Positions 1-10,484 of a stretch of DNA of 32,198 nt are shown in pieces. Under the pieces are notes generated by a model. It was given only the letters and a program-made list of their open reading frames with translations, ran no database searches and had not been told where the DNA came from. Positions within the stretch are counted from its first letter, which is position 1. Each line of letters begins with the position of its first letter. The position numbers and the translations under genes were made by a program. The stretch comes from Bondarzewia mesenterica. Lineage: Eukaryota; Basidiomycota; Agaricomycetes; Russulales; Bondarzewiaceae. The stretch covers positions 5,456 to 37,653 of the forward strand of contig SGPL01000337.1 in NCBI GenBank assembly GCA_004802705.1, written 5' to 3'.

Positions 1-1
1 A

Positions 2-1219
2 NTTTCCACTTNNGCANNCGNNGCNNCATNATCCCTTCATCGAGNTGNACAAANGNANGCCCTCGANGCANTNANCCGNGCNGNNAANNTGNNGNAACAA
101 GTCGAANCCCTNGCTTCTGACNCTGCGAAAATGATGCAAACCATCAAGATACNTGCGGCCCCCGAGCCTCGGACGGGCAAATGCGATGCCATCTTGGTCG
201 TGCCCATATTCGATGTCTTAGGCGAGAGGATCGGTTCGAGCACGGTTGAAGAAAGCCTCCCGGAGAACTTTGCGTTCGTGCAGCGTGCCGAGGATAGCGG
301 AAATGGAGGCCGTGCTACTGCCTCCTTCTCTGACCCAAATCCAGAGGCATCATTAGCTCAGCCTTTGAGCGCCGCCAACTGGGAGTCATCCAAAAAGACA
401 GTAGACGAACAAAGGTACTTCTCAGACATATCTCAATGCTCCGATTTCTACGTCAAGTCGACACTTACTTTGACCAGTGGGGCCAGTTTGACGCAGGCAC
501 CTCTCATCAACTCGCAAGCGCTTTTACTGCCTACGTTGATTGCTGAGTACAAGAAACAGGACTCGATGATCGAACCGAAACATCAAGGCCGAATGAATCT
601 CGTCTCTGCCGTCACATTTCTCGCCGCCATCGGAATCACCGATTACCCAGTTTTTGGGCTGATCGCAGATGGCGCGGAGGGAGTGGTCACGGCAGCGTGG
701 TACTCAGAGACACAAGACGTACGTCCGCACCTGTCTCAATTGACCATCACGTTGTGTGTTCTGATTGGCCTGTATACTTGTCTGCAGAAAATATACATCA
801 TTGAACGGAATGTTTGTAAGTTTATTCTGACGAACCCACTGGAAGTGTTTTATTTCGCGACCTTCCTCGTTCGACTTCGAAAGTATAACGAAAACCTCAA
901 GGAACTGTTTGAGAGGCAGAGGGCGATGTTTCTAGGAAAAGCCAAAGCGGGAACGCTGAGACGGTGGTCGAAGGAAGCACAGGCGGCTGAGCTGCAACAG
1001 CTCCAAGTCACGCCAACCTGCTTAACACCGGACATCANCGATACGGTGCCAACAGTGAGCAGGAACGACTGTGAATTGGGTTTTCGGACGGAGAACCATC
1101 CGCACTCGAACGACGAAGACGGTGTCAAATCGGCCTTTCATCAGCCTGATCAATGCTTGTCCGTAGATTGCATTCTGGTGAGTCCACTTTTTCCTTGGAT
1201 GCAACATGAGCTCGTCTGA
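2..1219 (+). CDS. Basidiomycete hypothetical protein, 5' partial
   Basis: The frame is open from the left edge through 1219, so the ATG at 131 need not be the true start. The first ~130 bases hold many ambiguous bases. The core (about 500-960) reads as a soluble alpha/beta protein. It has a segment LIAEYKK, then QGRMNLVSAVTFLAAIGIT, PVFGLIADG, and a C-terminal helix FATFLVRLRK followed by a charged coiled-coil-like stretch. This block resembles a large lineage-expanded family of unnamed proteins in agaricomycetes. I know of no assigned function and infer none. The end is uncertain: a consensus donor GTGAGT begins at 1178 in the last codons, so the real 3' end may be spliced further right and the TGA at 1217-1219 may be intronic. 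Residues after about 310 look unstructured. Confidence 0.65.
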   Translation, partial: XSTXAXXXXXSLHRXXQXXALXAXXXXXXXXXQVEXXASDXAKMMQTIKIXAAPEPRTGKCDAILVVPIFDVLGERIGSSTVEESLPENFAFVQRAEDSGNGGRATASFSDPNPEASLAQPLSAANWESSKKTVDEQRYFSDISQCSDFYVKSTLTLTSGASLTQAPLINSQALLLPTLIAEYKKQDSMIEPKHQGRMNLVSAVTFLAAIGITDYPVFGLIADGAEGVVTAAWYSETQDVRPHLSQLTITLCVLIGLYTCLQKIYIIERNVCKFILTNPLEVFYFATFLVRLRKYNENLKELFERQRAMFLGKAKAGTLRRWSKEAQAAELQQLQVTPTCLTPDIXDTVPTVSRNDCELGFRTENHPHSNDEDGVKSAFHQPDQCLSVDCILVSPLFPWMQHELV

Positions 1220-1906
1220 AACTCAAACAACCATTTCTGTGCCAGTAGACGTGAATCTATAATTGACGAACAAGCACTGTTGACGACAGGTTTCTGCATG
1301 TCAGGATGCATACGTGTACGGTCGGATGATGGATCGACGCAACTAACCATCCGATGACCCCACGCTCGAGTATCCAACTATTGCGACTACCGCAGAATGC
1401 AGTCGTCCTGTGGGGTAAGTACACTGACTCGGGAGATGTCGGACGTCATGTCCGATCGCACTTTTTTCCCCCACTTTGCGGCTCTCTTGCTGCAGTGCTG
1501 GTTTCCATCATCTCCGCGCGCGGTGCGCGCACACATATGCATGCATAAATACGCCTATATGTAGCGATTCTGCATCCGCGAAGTGGTTCCGTGATTATAA
1601 ATACGAACTATACTAGGGAGCGCGACTGCGTCGGCAGCAACCTTGCTTGCGAAATCCCTCGCGAACTTTTTCACATTTTGTTTGTATTTGTACAGTATGA
1701 AATAACCTATTAAAAGCAACGCAACTTTCTCCTCTCCCCCCCCGGCCAGTGATACCAGTCGTTGAACCGGGTTCATCCCCAATGCCAGTCAGACAGAACG
1801 GGCAAGGCGATAATGTGCGCGCACATGTTTACTCGAACTATGTGCAAGTGCCGGGTTGGAAGAAGTGGGATAGTGGAGGAGGAGGAATTGATAGATGAGA
1901 GGGGGT
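1220..1906. other. Intergenic, no gene seen
   Basis: Small open frames here have no recognisable motif and no consistent splice structure. If the hypothetical gene to the left is spliced at 1178, part of this stretch could be its last intron and 3' exon. Confidence 0.5.
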
Positions 1907-2128
1907 TTAGATGAATGAGAACTCGAAATGCTCCCAGGCGCTTGAGAGGTGAGCGAATGTGGGTATGATCTGGATGAACTGCTCCTTCCGCTCGATCAAC
2001 TCGACTTTTGGGGCATCAAAGTCGCGCCTGAACCCGTCATCGCTGTCGGATGCAGCTCGCGCTGGTGCGAGAACATCGGTTGGAATGCCGGTGCGACCAT
2101 CTGCTTGCGCAAATGCGTACAGTAGCAT
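1907..2128 (-). CDS. Possible 73-aa ORF or terminal exon, unrecognised
   Basis: An uninterrupted minus-strand frame runs from an ATG at 2128 to a stop at 1907. Its composition is protein-like: acidic and charged in the middle (ASDSDDGFRRDFDAPKVEL), with an aromatic C-terminus ending WEHFEFSFI. A TTAG acceptor-like site lies just upstream of the ATG, so it could also be the last exon of a longer minus-strand gene. I do not recognise a family. It may be chance, since neighbouring DNA is repeat-bearing and non-coding. Confidence 0.2.
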   Translation of the reverse strand: MLLYAFAQADGRTGIPTDVLAPARAASDSDDGFRRDFDAPKVELIERKEQFIQIIPTFAHLSSAWEHFEFSFI

Positions 2129-2411
2129 AATTACCTAACTCAGCACAGGATGCGGTGGCTTCAATTGATGGTTGGGAGTGAGAGAATCTGAGACGAGTGA
2201 GTCTGCTTTGGCTTGAGAGGAATAGTAGTGTACCACAATGGAGACTCTGTGAGAGGCAAGGAGGCACGAGGTCCTGATGCCACTACTACCACAGACATCA
2301 AGGTGAGCCAAGGATTTGAGATCTGATAGAGGTAAGAGCAGGATGGAGACTCGCGTCGCACCGGTGATGATCGATGATCTCCTCAGGCTGACTCTAGCGC
2401 AGTGTTGTCTC

Positions 2412-2510
2412 CTCATCACCTTGACAGTACTAATACTGGGTGGCTCCCATCGAGTCGGCAATGCTGTGCATGCCTCCGACTGTCAACAACACTGCTGGCA
2501 CTAGCCCGTA
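2412..2510 (+). repeat. Dispersed repeat, copy 1 of 3
   Basis: The unit contains ttgacagta, then gggtggctcccatcgagtcg, gcaatgctgtgcatgcctcc and gactgtcaaca. The same order of words, with substitutions and small indels, recurs near 2780 and 3238. Confidence 0.65.
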
Positions 2511-2777
2511 CTCCCTATGTCATCCTCGCTCAGTCTGGTCAGTATTCTAGCATGGTGGAGAAAGAAGGGAAGAATCGAGGCAAAGCAGGATGTCCACACT
2601 ATCAGGAAACAAGAGTGGTGTTGGGGAGATCCATTTAGTGAGCTTAGTGTTCAAATATGATTCATCGTTCATCAAGAAGTAGCACACCAATGAGAGAATG
2701 AGCCATAAACATCATACATGGTGGTGATCTGCCTGCCAGCCGATGACCTGGCACTAGCATAGCATCTGCCTCATCGT

Positions 2778-2895
2778 TGCCTCGACAGTGCCAAATATAG
2801 GGTGGGTCCTGTCAAGTCGGCATCACTGTGTGTGCATCCGACCATCGACAAAACCCTCGGTGCAGTTGCGCCAGCTGTTGGCCTGGTGCAGCATT
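2778..2895 (+). repeat. Dispersed repeat, copy 2 of 3
   Basis: The unit reads gcctcgacagtgccaaatat, then ggtgggtcctgtcaagtcgg, catcactgtgtgtgcatccg, accatcgaca and tcggtgcagttg. It shares the ggtgcagtt tail with copy 3. Confidence 0.65.
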
Positions 2896-3225
2896 ACAGT
2901 GAGAATTGCTCTTCATCCTGCCGACAGCTGGTGCTGGCATGGTGGGTACCATTTGTACGTGGAGGGGCAGATGCACTAAGAGGTTTCAATGATGCACTAC
3001 ACGCCTCCGTTTCAGAAGACGGGAACACGCAGTGCATCATAAATTTGTCACACGCAGATCTAAGAGTAAGTACCTCTGTAGCCCGCGGTCGTTGCAAGTA
3101 AAGCATTGGTTCGCGGAAGGGGTAGCGAACGGCAGGAGCGCGCGGATGCAGAAAGGAGGGGCGCCAGAAAACAGGTGGGCAGTGGGAGCCCATGCCACCC
3201 GTTGGCCTCACTCCAGCGTGGCATT

Positions 3226-3345
3226 GTCTCGTCGTGGCCTCGACAGTAATATTGGGTGAGATTGGGTGGCTTTCGTCCAGTCAGTAACGCTGTGCGTGCC
3301 TCCGAGCATCGACAAGACAAGACGCTAGGTGCAGTTACAACTTTT
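3226..3345 (+). repeat. Dispersed repeat, copy 3 of 3
   Basis: The unit reads cgtcgtggcctcgacagtaa, then gggtggctttcgtccagtca, gtaacgctgtgcgtgcctcc, gagcatcgacaaga and aggtgcagtt. It aligns with copies 1 and 2 across its length. Confidence 0.65.
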
Positions 3346-3752
3346 TTTGAAAGTCCGAAAGGCTGTTTTTGTTTGCACATATGTACCAGGTTGCTCGGTG
3401 CCTGACAATTATGAGGGGGCAATAAACCTTGCAAGCAAGGTAACTGGTCCTCCGCGGCGGATCGCTGGCGTGCTTTTGGATCGAAATGACACGGACATAC
3501 GTACCAGGTGGCGACAGGAACCACTCTTTTTCGCCATGCCTCAATGCCTCTAGGTCGTGGAGTCGTCGTGCCCCGGGCTGTGCATGCAGTGAGACACTGC
3601 ACTTTACATGAGTTTGTCGGAATATATCGGAAAGCGAATGGAGCGGAGCGGAAAAACGACGGAGGAATTTGCTGAGCCAATCATGGCCGGCGGCCTGCAA
3701 CCCTCCGTCATAAAACTTCCGGCCAATTCTGCTCTGTCACCAAGGTCTCCAT

Positions 3753-3761
3753 CATATAAAA
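3753..3761 (+). promoter_or_regulatory. TATA-like box upstream of the F-box gene
   Basis: A catataaaa sequence lies about 75 bp upstream of the ATG at 3833. That is a plausible spacing for a fungal promoter with a short 5' leader. Confidence 0.35.
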
Positions 3762-3832
3762 CTAGAACAATCTGCACGTCTCTCAACGCTCACTTACCTC
3801 GACACTTTGCATAGGAGCTACCCCATAGAAAC

Positions 3833-4994
3833 ATGCGCGCCGTCACCACCAGCACCGCGACCACGACCACGACCACGACCACCAGCACATTGCAACCCAC
3901 AACCCGCGCACGCGCCCTCTCCCTCCTCCTCCCCGGCACGCAACCCCAGTTCCGAGCCCAATCCCAATCCCAATCCCAAATCACAAACCCCCCCCTTCCT
4001 CACCCTCCCCGCCGAACTCATCCTCGCCATCCTNGAACACGCCCTCNTCTCNCAAATCCCCATCCTCTCCCTCTCCCTCCTCAACAAACACATCACCCAC
4101 CTCTTCCACCAAATCCTCTACCGCACCGTCCACCTCCCTTCTCCTTCCCACGTCGCTCGCTTCGCGCGCTCCAAACCTGCTCCTTTTTTGACTTCGCATG
4201 TGAAAAGGCTGGCGGTGACGTGTGGAGGACCGTTGTCGGCGCGGTGCGTGAGCGACTTGAGGGAGATCTTGAGCACGTGTAAGGGCGTGAGGGTGCTCGC
4301 GCTGTCTCCGGCTTGCGTGCATGCCCTCCTATCCTCCTCCTCGTCTTCGCATTCGCCCATCGTCCAAATCGCACCTACCGAACTCATTCTCGGCGCCCTC
4401 CCCGATCCCACCCCGCTCTTCCCTCTCCGTCGCCCCTCCTTCTCCTCTCTTACACCCACGTCCCAACCCCCGAATCTCGACTTCGTATCCCTATCCAAAC
4501 GCGTGACTCGCCTCCGCATCGCAGAGCCCTCTGAACCTTGGCAATCTCCCCTGGCCCAACTGTCCACCCTCCACACGTCTCCCCACCACCTCACCCATCT
4601 CCACCTCTCCCGTCGAGCCTGTGCCAATGAAGAGAACGATCGCGTCTTCGTGTCGGACGTCCGATCCATCTTACACTTGTCCTCATCCATCTGCTCGCTC
4701 GTCGTCAGCGTCTTTCCCCCTCTTCATCGTGGGTTCCTCGATCTCGCCCTCCCCACGTCCGAAATCCCTTTCGATTCTGAAGACGGGGAAGGGGAAGGAG
4801 GAGGAGTGGTCGATACATTGAGTAAAGGATCGTACGTGTGGAACCTCCTGCGCGAGGTTCAAGAAACCGATGAGAGGCTCGTCGTCGTGAGAGGGGAGTT
4901 TGGCAAGTGGAGTGAGGAGTGGGCAGGGATAGAACCCGTCGCGAATGCTGCTGGTCCTCGCGATTTTTGGGCGGACGCGGTGAGGAAGGGTTGA
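3833..4994 (+). CDS. F-box-like protein, frame broken near its N-terminus
   Basis: The long frame ending at 4994 contains an F-box-like segment: PPFLTLPAELILAI, then a leucine/isoleucine-rich helix, SLLNKHITHLFHQILYRTV and HL. A leucine-rich tail of about 300 residues follows, of the kind seen in fungal F-box proteins, which recruit substrates to SCF ubiquitin ligases. This frame has no ATG anywhere downstream of its upstream TAA at 3711. The nearest ATG, at 3833, is in another frame and encodes a low-complexity Thr/Gln/Ser-rich peptide. A one-base length error or a real mutation in the C8 tract at 3988-3995 would join the two frames. Ambiguous bases at 4034, 4047 and 4052 show local sequence quality is poor. 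I take 3833 as the likely start. An unseen upstream exon is the alternative. Confidence 0.6.
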
Positions 4995-6076
4995 ACCGTT
5001 GAGGAGCGGTGAAGGTTGTTTAGCCACTGGGAGGTCCTAGGCGTCTTGGGCTGTCTCTTTGGTGCGTCATGTGAGGGATGCTTCCGACAGCGACGGCGAG
5101 GCAATATTTAGAGAGTCACTGGTCAGGCACACGTTTGCGACGAGCGCGCGCCTCGACACTATCATCACGTTCTCCGACTGGGTTCACGTTCACGACTGTG
5201 GAAGTGAACCCTCTGCTCATACATAGATCACGACCAGCTCGTATCCCGAACCGTCCCTTCCTTCCATGTATCCCACCGCACGAACATCTCCCCGCTCTCC
5301 CCTATATACATAGCGTTACCGGGAGCATAGATGGCTGGCGCCCGTCAGTCCGTAGAATTTTTTAGACACTCTCACGTACTTATCTACTCATCCGAATCGT
5401 GTCCTATAGATATGCACGGTCTCGGGATGGAACTTGGAATACATAGACCAGGACGACCTATGATTGATTCCGTTGGTCGACCTACTTATAATTCCTGTTC
5501 CGTGGACCGTGAGCCTTCGATAATTCCGTCACATTGTGACATAACTTGATGGGCATCACGCTCAAGCCACGCTCATCTTCGTCGAGTCGGATCGACGTTG
5601 TTGAAGGTTGTTGACCGTTCGTGTTAGTCTCCGTAGCGACCTACACAGAAGACAGTCGTTCTGTGTTAAGGTTGACCGTGTTGTTGGTGTTTCGAATGAC
5701 TGGACAATTTGATAATGTTTTTATCTGTGTTTTTGTTATCCCGTTCCAACATGCTGTCGTCTGGTAAGCTCTGGAATCAGAATTGAACTATAGTTTGTTT
5801 CTCGTTGTGGGGTCGCACATTTGTTTGTCAACATCTGTGCAAGGTTACTGAAGCCTGATTGGCTGATTAACGCAACTCTGGCTAGTGGGAGTTAGGCCCG
5901 TTGTATCCACCAAAAGATGTGATCAAACGGCGACTACAGTGTTTGCGCATTGGTAGGAAACAACTGTTTTGGAAGCCTCCTCATATGTAGGCGTGGTATC
6001 TGAAAATGATCCCACTACAAGCTTGAACTCATAGTCACATCCTACTACAAGTAATTCCACCTGCAGGTTCCATATC
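4995..6076. other. Intergenic between convergent genes
   Basis: This interval lies between the 3' ends of the F-box gene (+) and the glutamyl-tRNA synthetase gene (-). No gene is recognisable. A short hairpin-bearing word around 5644-5680 (cagaagacagtcgttctg, then ttaaggt) also occurs at 29783-29812. Confidence 0.5.
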
Positions 6077-8695
6077 TCAAACACTACCTCCAAGAGTCCC
6101 CAATTCAATCAATTTCCCTCCGAGTCCTGCCTTGCTCGCCAAGCTGGAGGCCTTTCCATCAGGAATGCGAATAAACTCGAGTTTCCCGTCCGTGTCTCCA
6201 TCGAGGATATAATACCCCTTACGTTCGAATTGTATGATGTCCCCCTTCACCAGGTCGAGCACATTCGCATCTGCATACGCATCGTCACGAAACTCTGTTA
6301 CGGGCGTGATGAAGTCATCGAGTTTGTCGCCCTCGTCGAGTTTCTTCTTCGTGATAAGGTAGTCGTAGTCCAGCAGCGTGACGTCGACAAGAGGATGTGC
6401 TACCGTGGGGACCGCCAGCCAGGTGATCTTCTTGCTGGTCTTCCTGAAGTCACCATTAGGAATGAGGTCCATCTCGATGGTGATGATCTTGCCAGTCGGT
6501 GAGACTGATTTGCGGCGAACGATAGCATTACCCCAATTCATAAGAGTGAGCTAACCAGATTGTGAGCAGATATAGGATCCACTGAATCGTAGAATTCTGA
6601 CCTCCTCCTGATCATCAAACGAAGTGGCGTCTGCCTGTTCGATGAAGACTGACGAAGCATAGACTACATTTTTCTGTCCAGCATCAGGGTTCTTCTTATG
6701 CTTCGGCTGAGCCATGACGGTGTAATCGGCAGGTCCACCCTTGATGATCACCGACACCCTGTTCGACTTGTAAGTATCCGGGACTACCAAACATTCGAAC
6801 AATACTTACATGTTCTCTTTCAACAGCGCCCAAAAACGGGGCGCGATGGGATCGATGACCTTCTTGTTAAGCGACCAAATGGAGTCCCACTCGAGAGATA
6901 CGACCGCCTGCGAAGGCCCTTGGGATAACATGAATTGGCAGATAGCTTCCACGGTCATGCCACGGCGGCGGATACCTAAGCAGAAGATGAATAACAAGAC
7001 CAGGCTATGGTATGATAGATTGAACCTCGAACGGTGGGGAAGCGGGGATCATCCCAACCACGGACGAATCCTCGATCGACAAACCACTGTAATTTGCGCT
7101 TAGAGAGTAGGGTGTAAATGAAATTCAAGCGGCTGGTGGAAGGCTAAGTTGTACGTGTTTTGCTGCAAAGATGAGAACTCACCTGAAATCCCAGATAAAG
7201 ACACGACGCAAGCCGAGTGCTTCAATCATCCAACTATACTGAGGGTTGCGATCGCGATACTCGTTCGTCCTCAGAGCATGCGTTACTCCTTCGAGAGAGT
7301 CGACTATTGGGCATGCGAAGTCGTAGGTCGGATACACTTTCCACTTGTCTCTGTGAGATTGAGTCAGAGTAATTGAGGTGAGACAAGGTGAGAAATATAC
7401 CCTGTTCGATGATGGAGAGTAAGATTGGTCCGATATATAACGGGATCTCGAAGGGCCTTGTTAGGGTTGTCTACGCTTATCTTCGCCCGTAGGCACCAAC
7501 GAAGACCCTCCTCGGAGCCAGCTGTCATTTCTGCAAACCGTCCGAGGTTATCTTGAATGGTGGCATTTCGGCGTTTCGACGGAATGCCATGCCACCTTTC
7601 ATGAGCCATTTGACTCAGTCTACCGTGCTGCTTTGGAGCACAGGAGCAGGGTATGTCAACTGCAGAGGAGCTGTCCGTATCATCCACATAAGCTTTCCCC
7701 ATTTCAATCATCTTCAACGCAAGCTTATAGAGCTGATCAAAGTGATCGGACGTGTGTGTGACGGTATCGCCGACAATATCGAGAAGGCGCAGGTCCTCCA
7801 AGATGGTGTCTTCAAATTCGGTCTTAACAATACAGGTCAGAGAAAATCGGAGAGATCAGCGTGAAGCCGCTCACTCGTTCCTTGGTAGGATTGGTATCGT
7901 CAAAGCGTATGATAAGCCTGCCGTTATACATCTTGGCGAAATATTGGTTCAACAAAGCCGCCTTTGCATGGCCGATGTGCAGATAACCGCTGGGTTCAGG
8001 CGGAAATCGGGTGACCACCTGCCCCATTGTCGCATTAGGTAAACCGAGTGCGAAGGAAGACGCCGTCTTAGAGCCAGTACGTGCTTTGGCAGCCTTAGCT
8101 TCAAGAAGAGAGCCGAGAGCCAGCTGTGTCGATGGAAGACTTTCGATATACGTGAACCAACGCTGCAGATGGAGATGTTGTTTGTTCTTAAGAACACCAA
8201 CGACCTTGATGGAGCCTCTAAGGAGATAAACACCATGCATGTCGCATCCTCAGAATATGTGCGAACCTTTAATGGAGCCCCATAGCATCCAGTCTGCAGC
8301 TGTGATGTCGTGGCCTATCAAGAAAGTGCGAAATGCGAGATAATCGTCCAAAGAGCGGAGCGCCGCGACTATCTCTTCAAACGAAGCAAGTGCAGACAGG
8401 GAATGGGATAAACTGAAGAAGGTATCGGTCTGCAACGGAAAAAGAGTCAAAATATTATTTGCATCAAAAATACAGCCAAATCAACCTTGGTATTATCACC
8501 AGCTAGGCCACCCGCTCTCGCTAGAGTAAAAATAATATTGTCCTCTGATTTTATTCTGGACCCGTCAAGCTCGAGGCTAGGTAAGGTTGCGGCGTTATCG
8601 TATGATAGTTCAGCTTTCCCTGTATATAGAGCAATGGCTGCTGCGCCGTAAGGGAACGCAGTAGGAGAGACTGTTAAACAACCAATGCCAGACAT
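6077..8695 (-). CDS. GUS1: Glutamyl-tRNA synthetase, cytosolic
   Basis: The enzyme charges tRNA-Glu with glutamate in the cytosol. Nine exons join in frame to 735 aa: 8695-8486, 8429-8267, 8215-7875, 7822-7401, 7350-7183, 7132-7026, 6975-6810, 6758-6602 and 6550-6077. All eight introns are GT-AG and only 50-56 nt long. Residues 1-~150 form a GST-like N-terminal domain, which in yeast Gus1 binds the cofactor Arc1. The class I core follows, with [14 protein letters not shown] (HIGH motif at 204-207) and the KMSKS-type motif LLSKRK (443-448). The eukaryotic-type beta-barrel anticodon-binding domain fills the C-terminus, including KHKKNP and MNWGNAI. The length is near that of yeast Gus1. One segment, about 14 residues after YVDDTD in exon 4, has no obvious family counterpart and includes a possible 33-nt in-frame intron. 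Confidence 0.96.
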
Positions 8696-9285
8696 TGTGA
8701 TGGGTGAAGATAAGAAGAACCGAAGTCACATGAGGATACGCGAGTAACGCAACGCCCAGTCAATTCAAACTCCGAAGCGTGCAGAGGAAGGCAGAGGATC
8801 GGGTGGGACGGCAGATGCATTTTTTAATATTTCAGCTTCGCACACGATCATGAAAATTCAAAGCAATATTCTACAATTCCTTTAAAATCATAATGCACAC
8901 TTTTACAACTATTACACGACACTTTTGGATCTTAAGTTACTAACGCGTTACTGAACCGGTTACTAACGGGTATATGTATAACTACCGATGCGAGTAACTC
9001 AGGATTTACTCCCGATACAGTAGGACTCGGGCTGCATACGGGCCTGAGAGCGCCAACTCTCCGGTTCTCTGATTGACAGAGATGCACAGGAAAGGGAAAG
9101 TAGGAATTGCATGGGGTATACAAGACTAGATATTGACCGAGAAATAACATAGGACAACAACGACTACCAGCGACGCGAAATCTTTGCCAACGATACCATC
9201 AATACAATTCAAAAAAAGTAGGCAGAAGCTAAGGGGAATGTATCGTCAGGCTGAAGTACAAAAGAGGACTTGACCATTCTCTGAC
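8696..9285. other. Intergenic; upstream region of GluRS
   Basis: This is the region upstream of the synthetase start and downstream of the small 71-aa gene. It is AT-rich around 8815-8930. Two gttactaac words lie 20-25 bp apart near 8936-8966. No gene is seen. Confidence 0.5.
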
Positions 9286-9561
9286 CTATTTGGCCTTGGA
9301 GTTGTCGGCATTCTGAGCCGCCGCCAACTTCTGCTGCAGCGCTAGGGCTCTAGCATGGTCGGCCTGGGCTTTCCTCCAGCTCGATGTGAGGTCTGTGCCG
9401 TTCTGAATTGCCTTCATGCGGGCCTGCGCATCGTCGGCCTGACCTCTGGCATGCTCGTGCATGCTCTGATACAAGGCATTGCTGTTGTCTGCACAAGAAA
9501 CGGATGAGAATGAGAGAGTGTCAGAGAAAAAGTATCGAATGGCCTGACTATTGGAAGACAT
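9286..9561 (-). CDS. Small alanine-rich, probably helical protein (71 aa)
   Basis: The preferred model starts at ATG 9561, has a 13-nt first exon (9561-9549), a 60-nt intron (9548-9489, GTCAGG to TGTGCAG) and a second exon 9488-9286. The product begins MSSNNNSNALYQSMHEHARG and ends DNSKAK. The second exon is rich in Ala, Gln, Lys and Asp, with heptad-like spacing suggesting one or two amphipathic helices. The intron is a multiple of three without a stop, so an unspliced message would give a longer, Ser/Phe-rich N-terminus. The family is not recognised. Confidence comes from splice-site quality and helical composition only. Confidence 0.55.
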   Translation of the reverse strand: MSSNSQAIRYFFSDTLSFSSVSCADNSNALYQSMHEHARGQADDAQARMKAIQNGTDLTSSWRKAQADHARALALQQKLAAAQNADNSKAK

Positions 9562-10484
9562 GGCTGGACCAGAAGCAGAAAAAGTGAATATGAGCATCGC
9601 ATACACAAAGGACAAAGGGTCATCTCACCTATGGACAACCGAGGTGTTTCAATGGTTGGAAGCTTGTGGTATGAGATGCGAGATGCGAGTATGGTCGTTG
9701 AGTAGCGAACCTGTGGGCTTTTATGGAGTATGATGCCTGGGATTGATACCCATCCACTCAAAAACGGAAGGAAACCCATGACAAGAAAGGATACGACATA
9801 TCTGTCTTCCATTATGATGAGCGCGTTTGCGAAAATAATGATTTGCCCAGAGCGCGCGCGCGAGGGGATGGCCGAAGGAATACAACAAGACGAGCTACGT
9901 TCCAAGGAAAGGCACGAGGCATAGAAGCACTGCTGCACAAGACGCTTGCACCCACCTTTCCTAGACAAGCGCCAGATCGGACGAAGACGATGGTCGAAAA
10001 AAGGCCTCTTGAACCAGTTGAAAAACAGTCGATCTCCAGTTGCTAAGTGTGCCTGGGTTTCACGAGAATGCAATCAGGAGTGTGATGATGCGGTGGAGAG
10101 GCCTGTCTGCCAGGCCAACAATCGCAACAGGAACTACTTCCATGTCGCTAGGCTTATCTACTAAAGTAGATGACCGCAATAATCGAGAACAAAAGGACAC
10201 ATCATACCGCAGGTACCAATAACGGTGCAAGTTTGGCGGCGAAATTATGCCTCTCCTCCTGTTCCTGAATAGATGGGTGAAGGGCAGAGGTAACTGCTAG
10301 TAGATGGAAATATACATTTCATAGCCACGACATATTGAAGACATACGCAATCAGTTGGCATCAGAATGTGACTTACTGTTATGACTCACAAGTAATTTTC
10401 CCGGTTGTTGACGAAAGCGCTCAGCTAGCCAGGGCAGCTGCCTCAAGATAGAAGCGAGTTCCTTGTATTTTTGTTTATACCCTT
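9562..10484. other. Intergenic, no gene supported
   Basis: A long minus-strand open frame crosses 9414-10073 but overlaps the small gene out of frame. One stretch of it (about 9735-9815) reads as a hydrophobic peptide, VVSFLVMGFLPFLSGWV. No supporting exon structure was found. Confidence 0.4.

Larger units (their letters stand above)
2129..3752. other. Gene-poor stretch with a three-copy repeat
   Basis: No gene is supported. The stretch carries three diverged copies of a ~100-bp repeat, annotated separately. The open frames across it, including a 206-codon one on the minus strand at 3060-3680, run through the repeats and lack splice signals or protein motifs. Confidence 0.5.

Noticed and set aside
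3060..3680. 206-codon minus-strand ORF
   Set aside because: It runs through repeat copy 3, has no recognisable motif, and its Ser/Arg/Pro/Cys-rich composition looks like a chance frame.
9414..10073. 219-codon minus-strand ORF
   Set aside because: It overlaps the better-supported 71-aa gene out of frame and has no domain. The one hydrophobic stretch near 9735-9815 has no splice partner.
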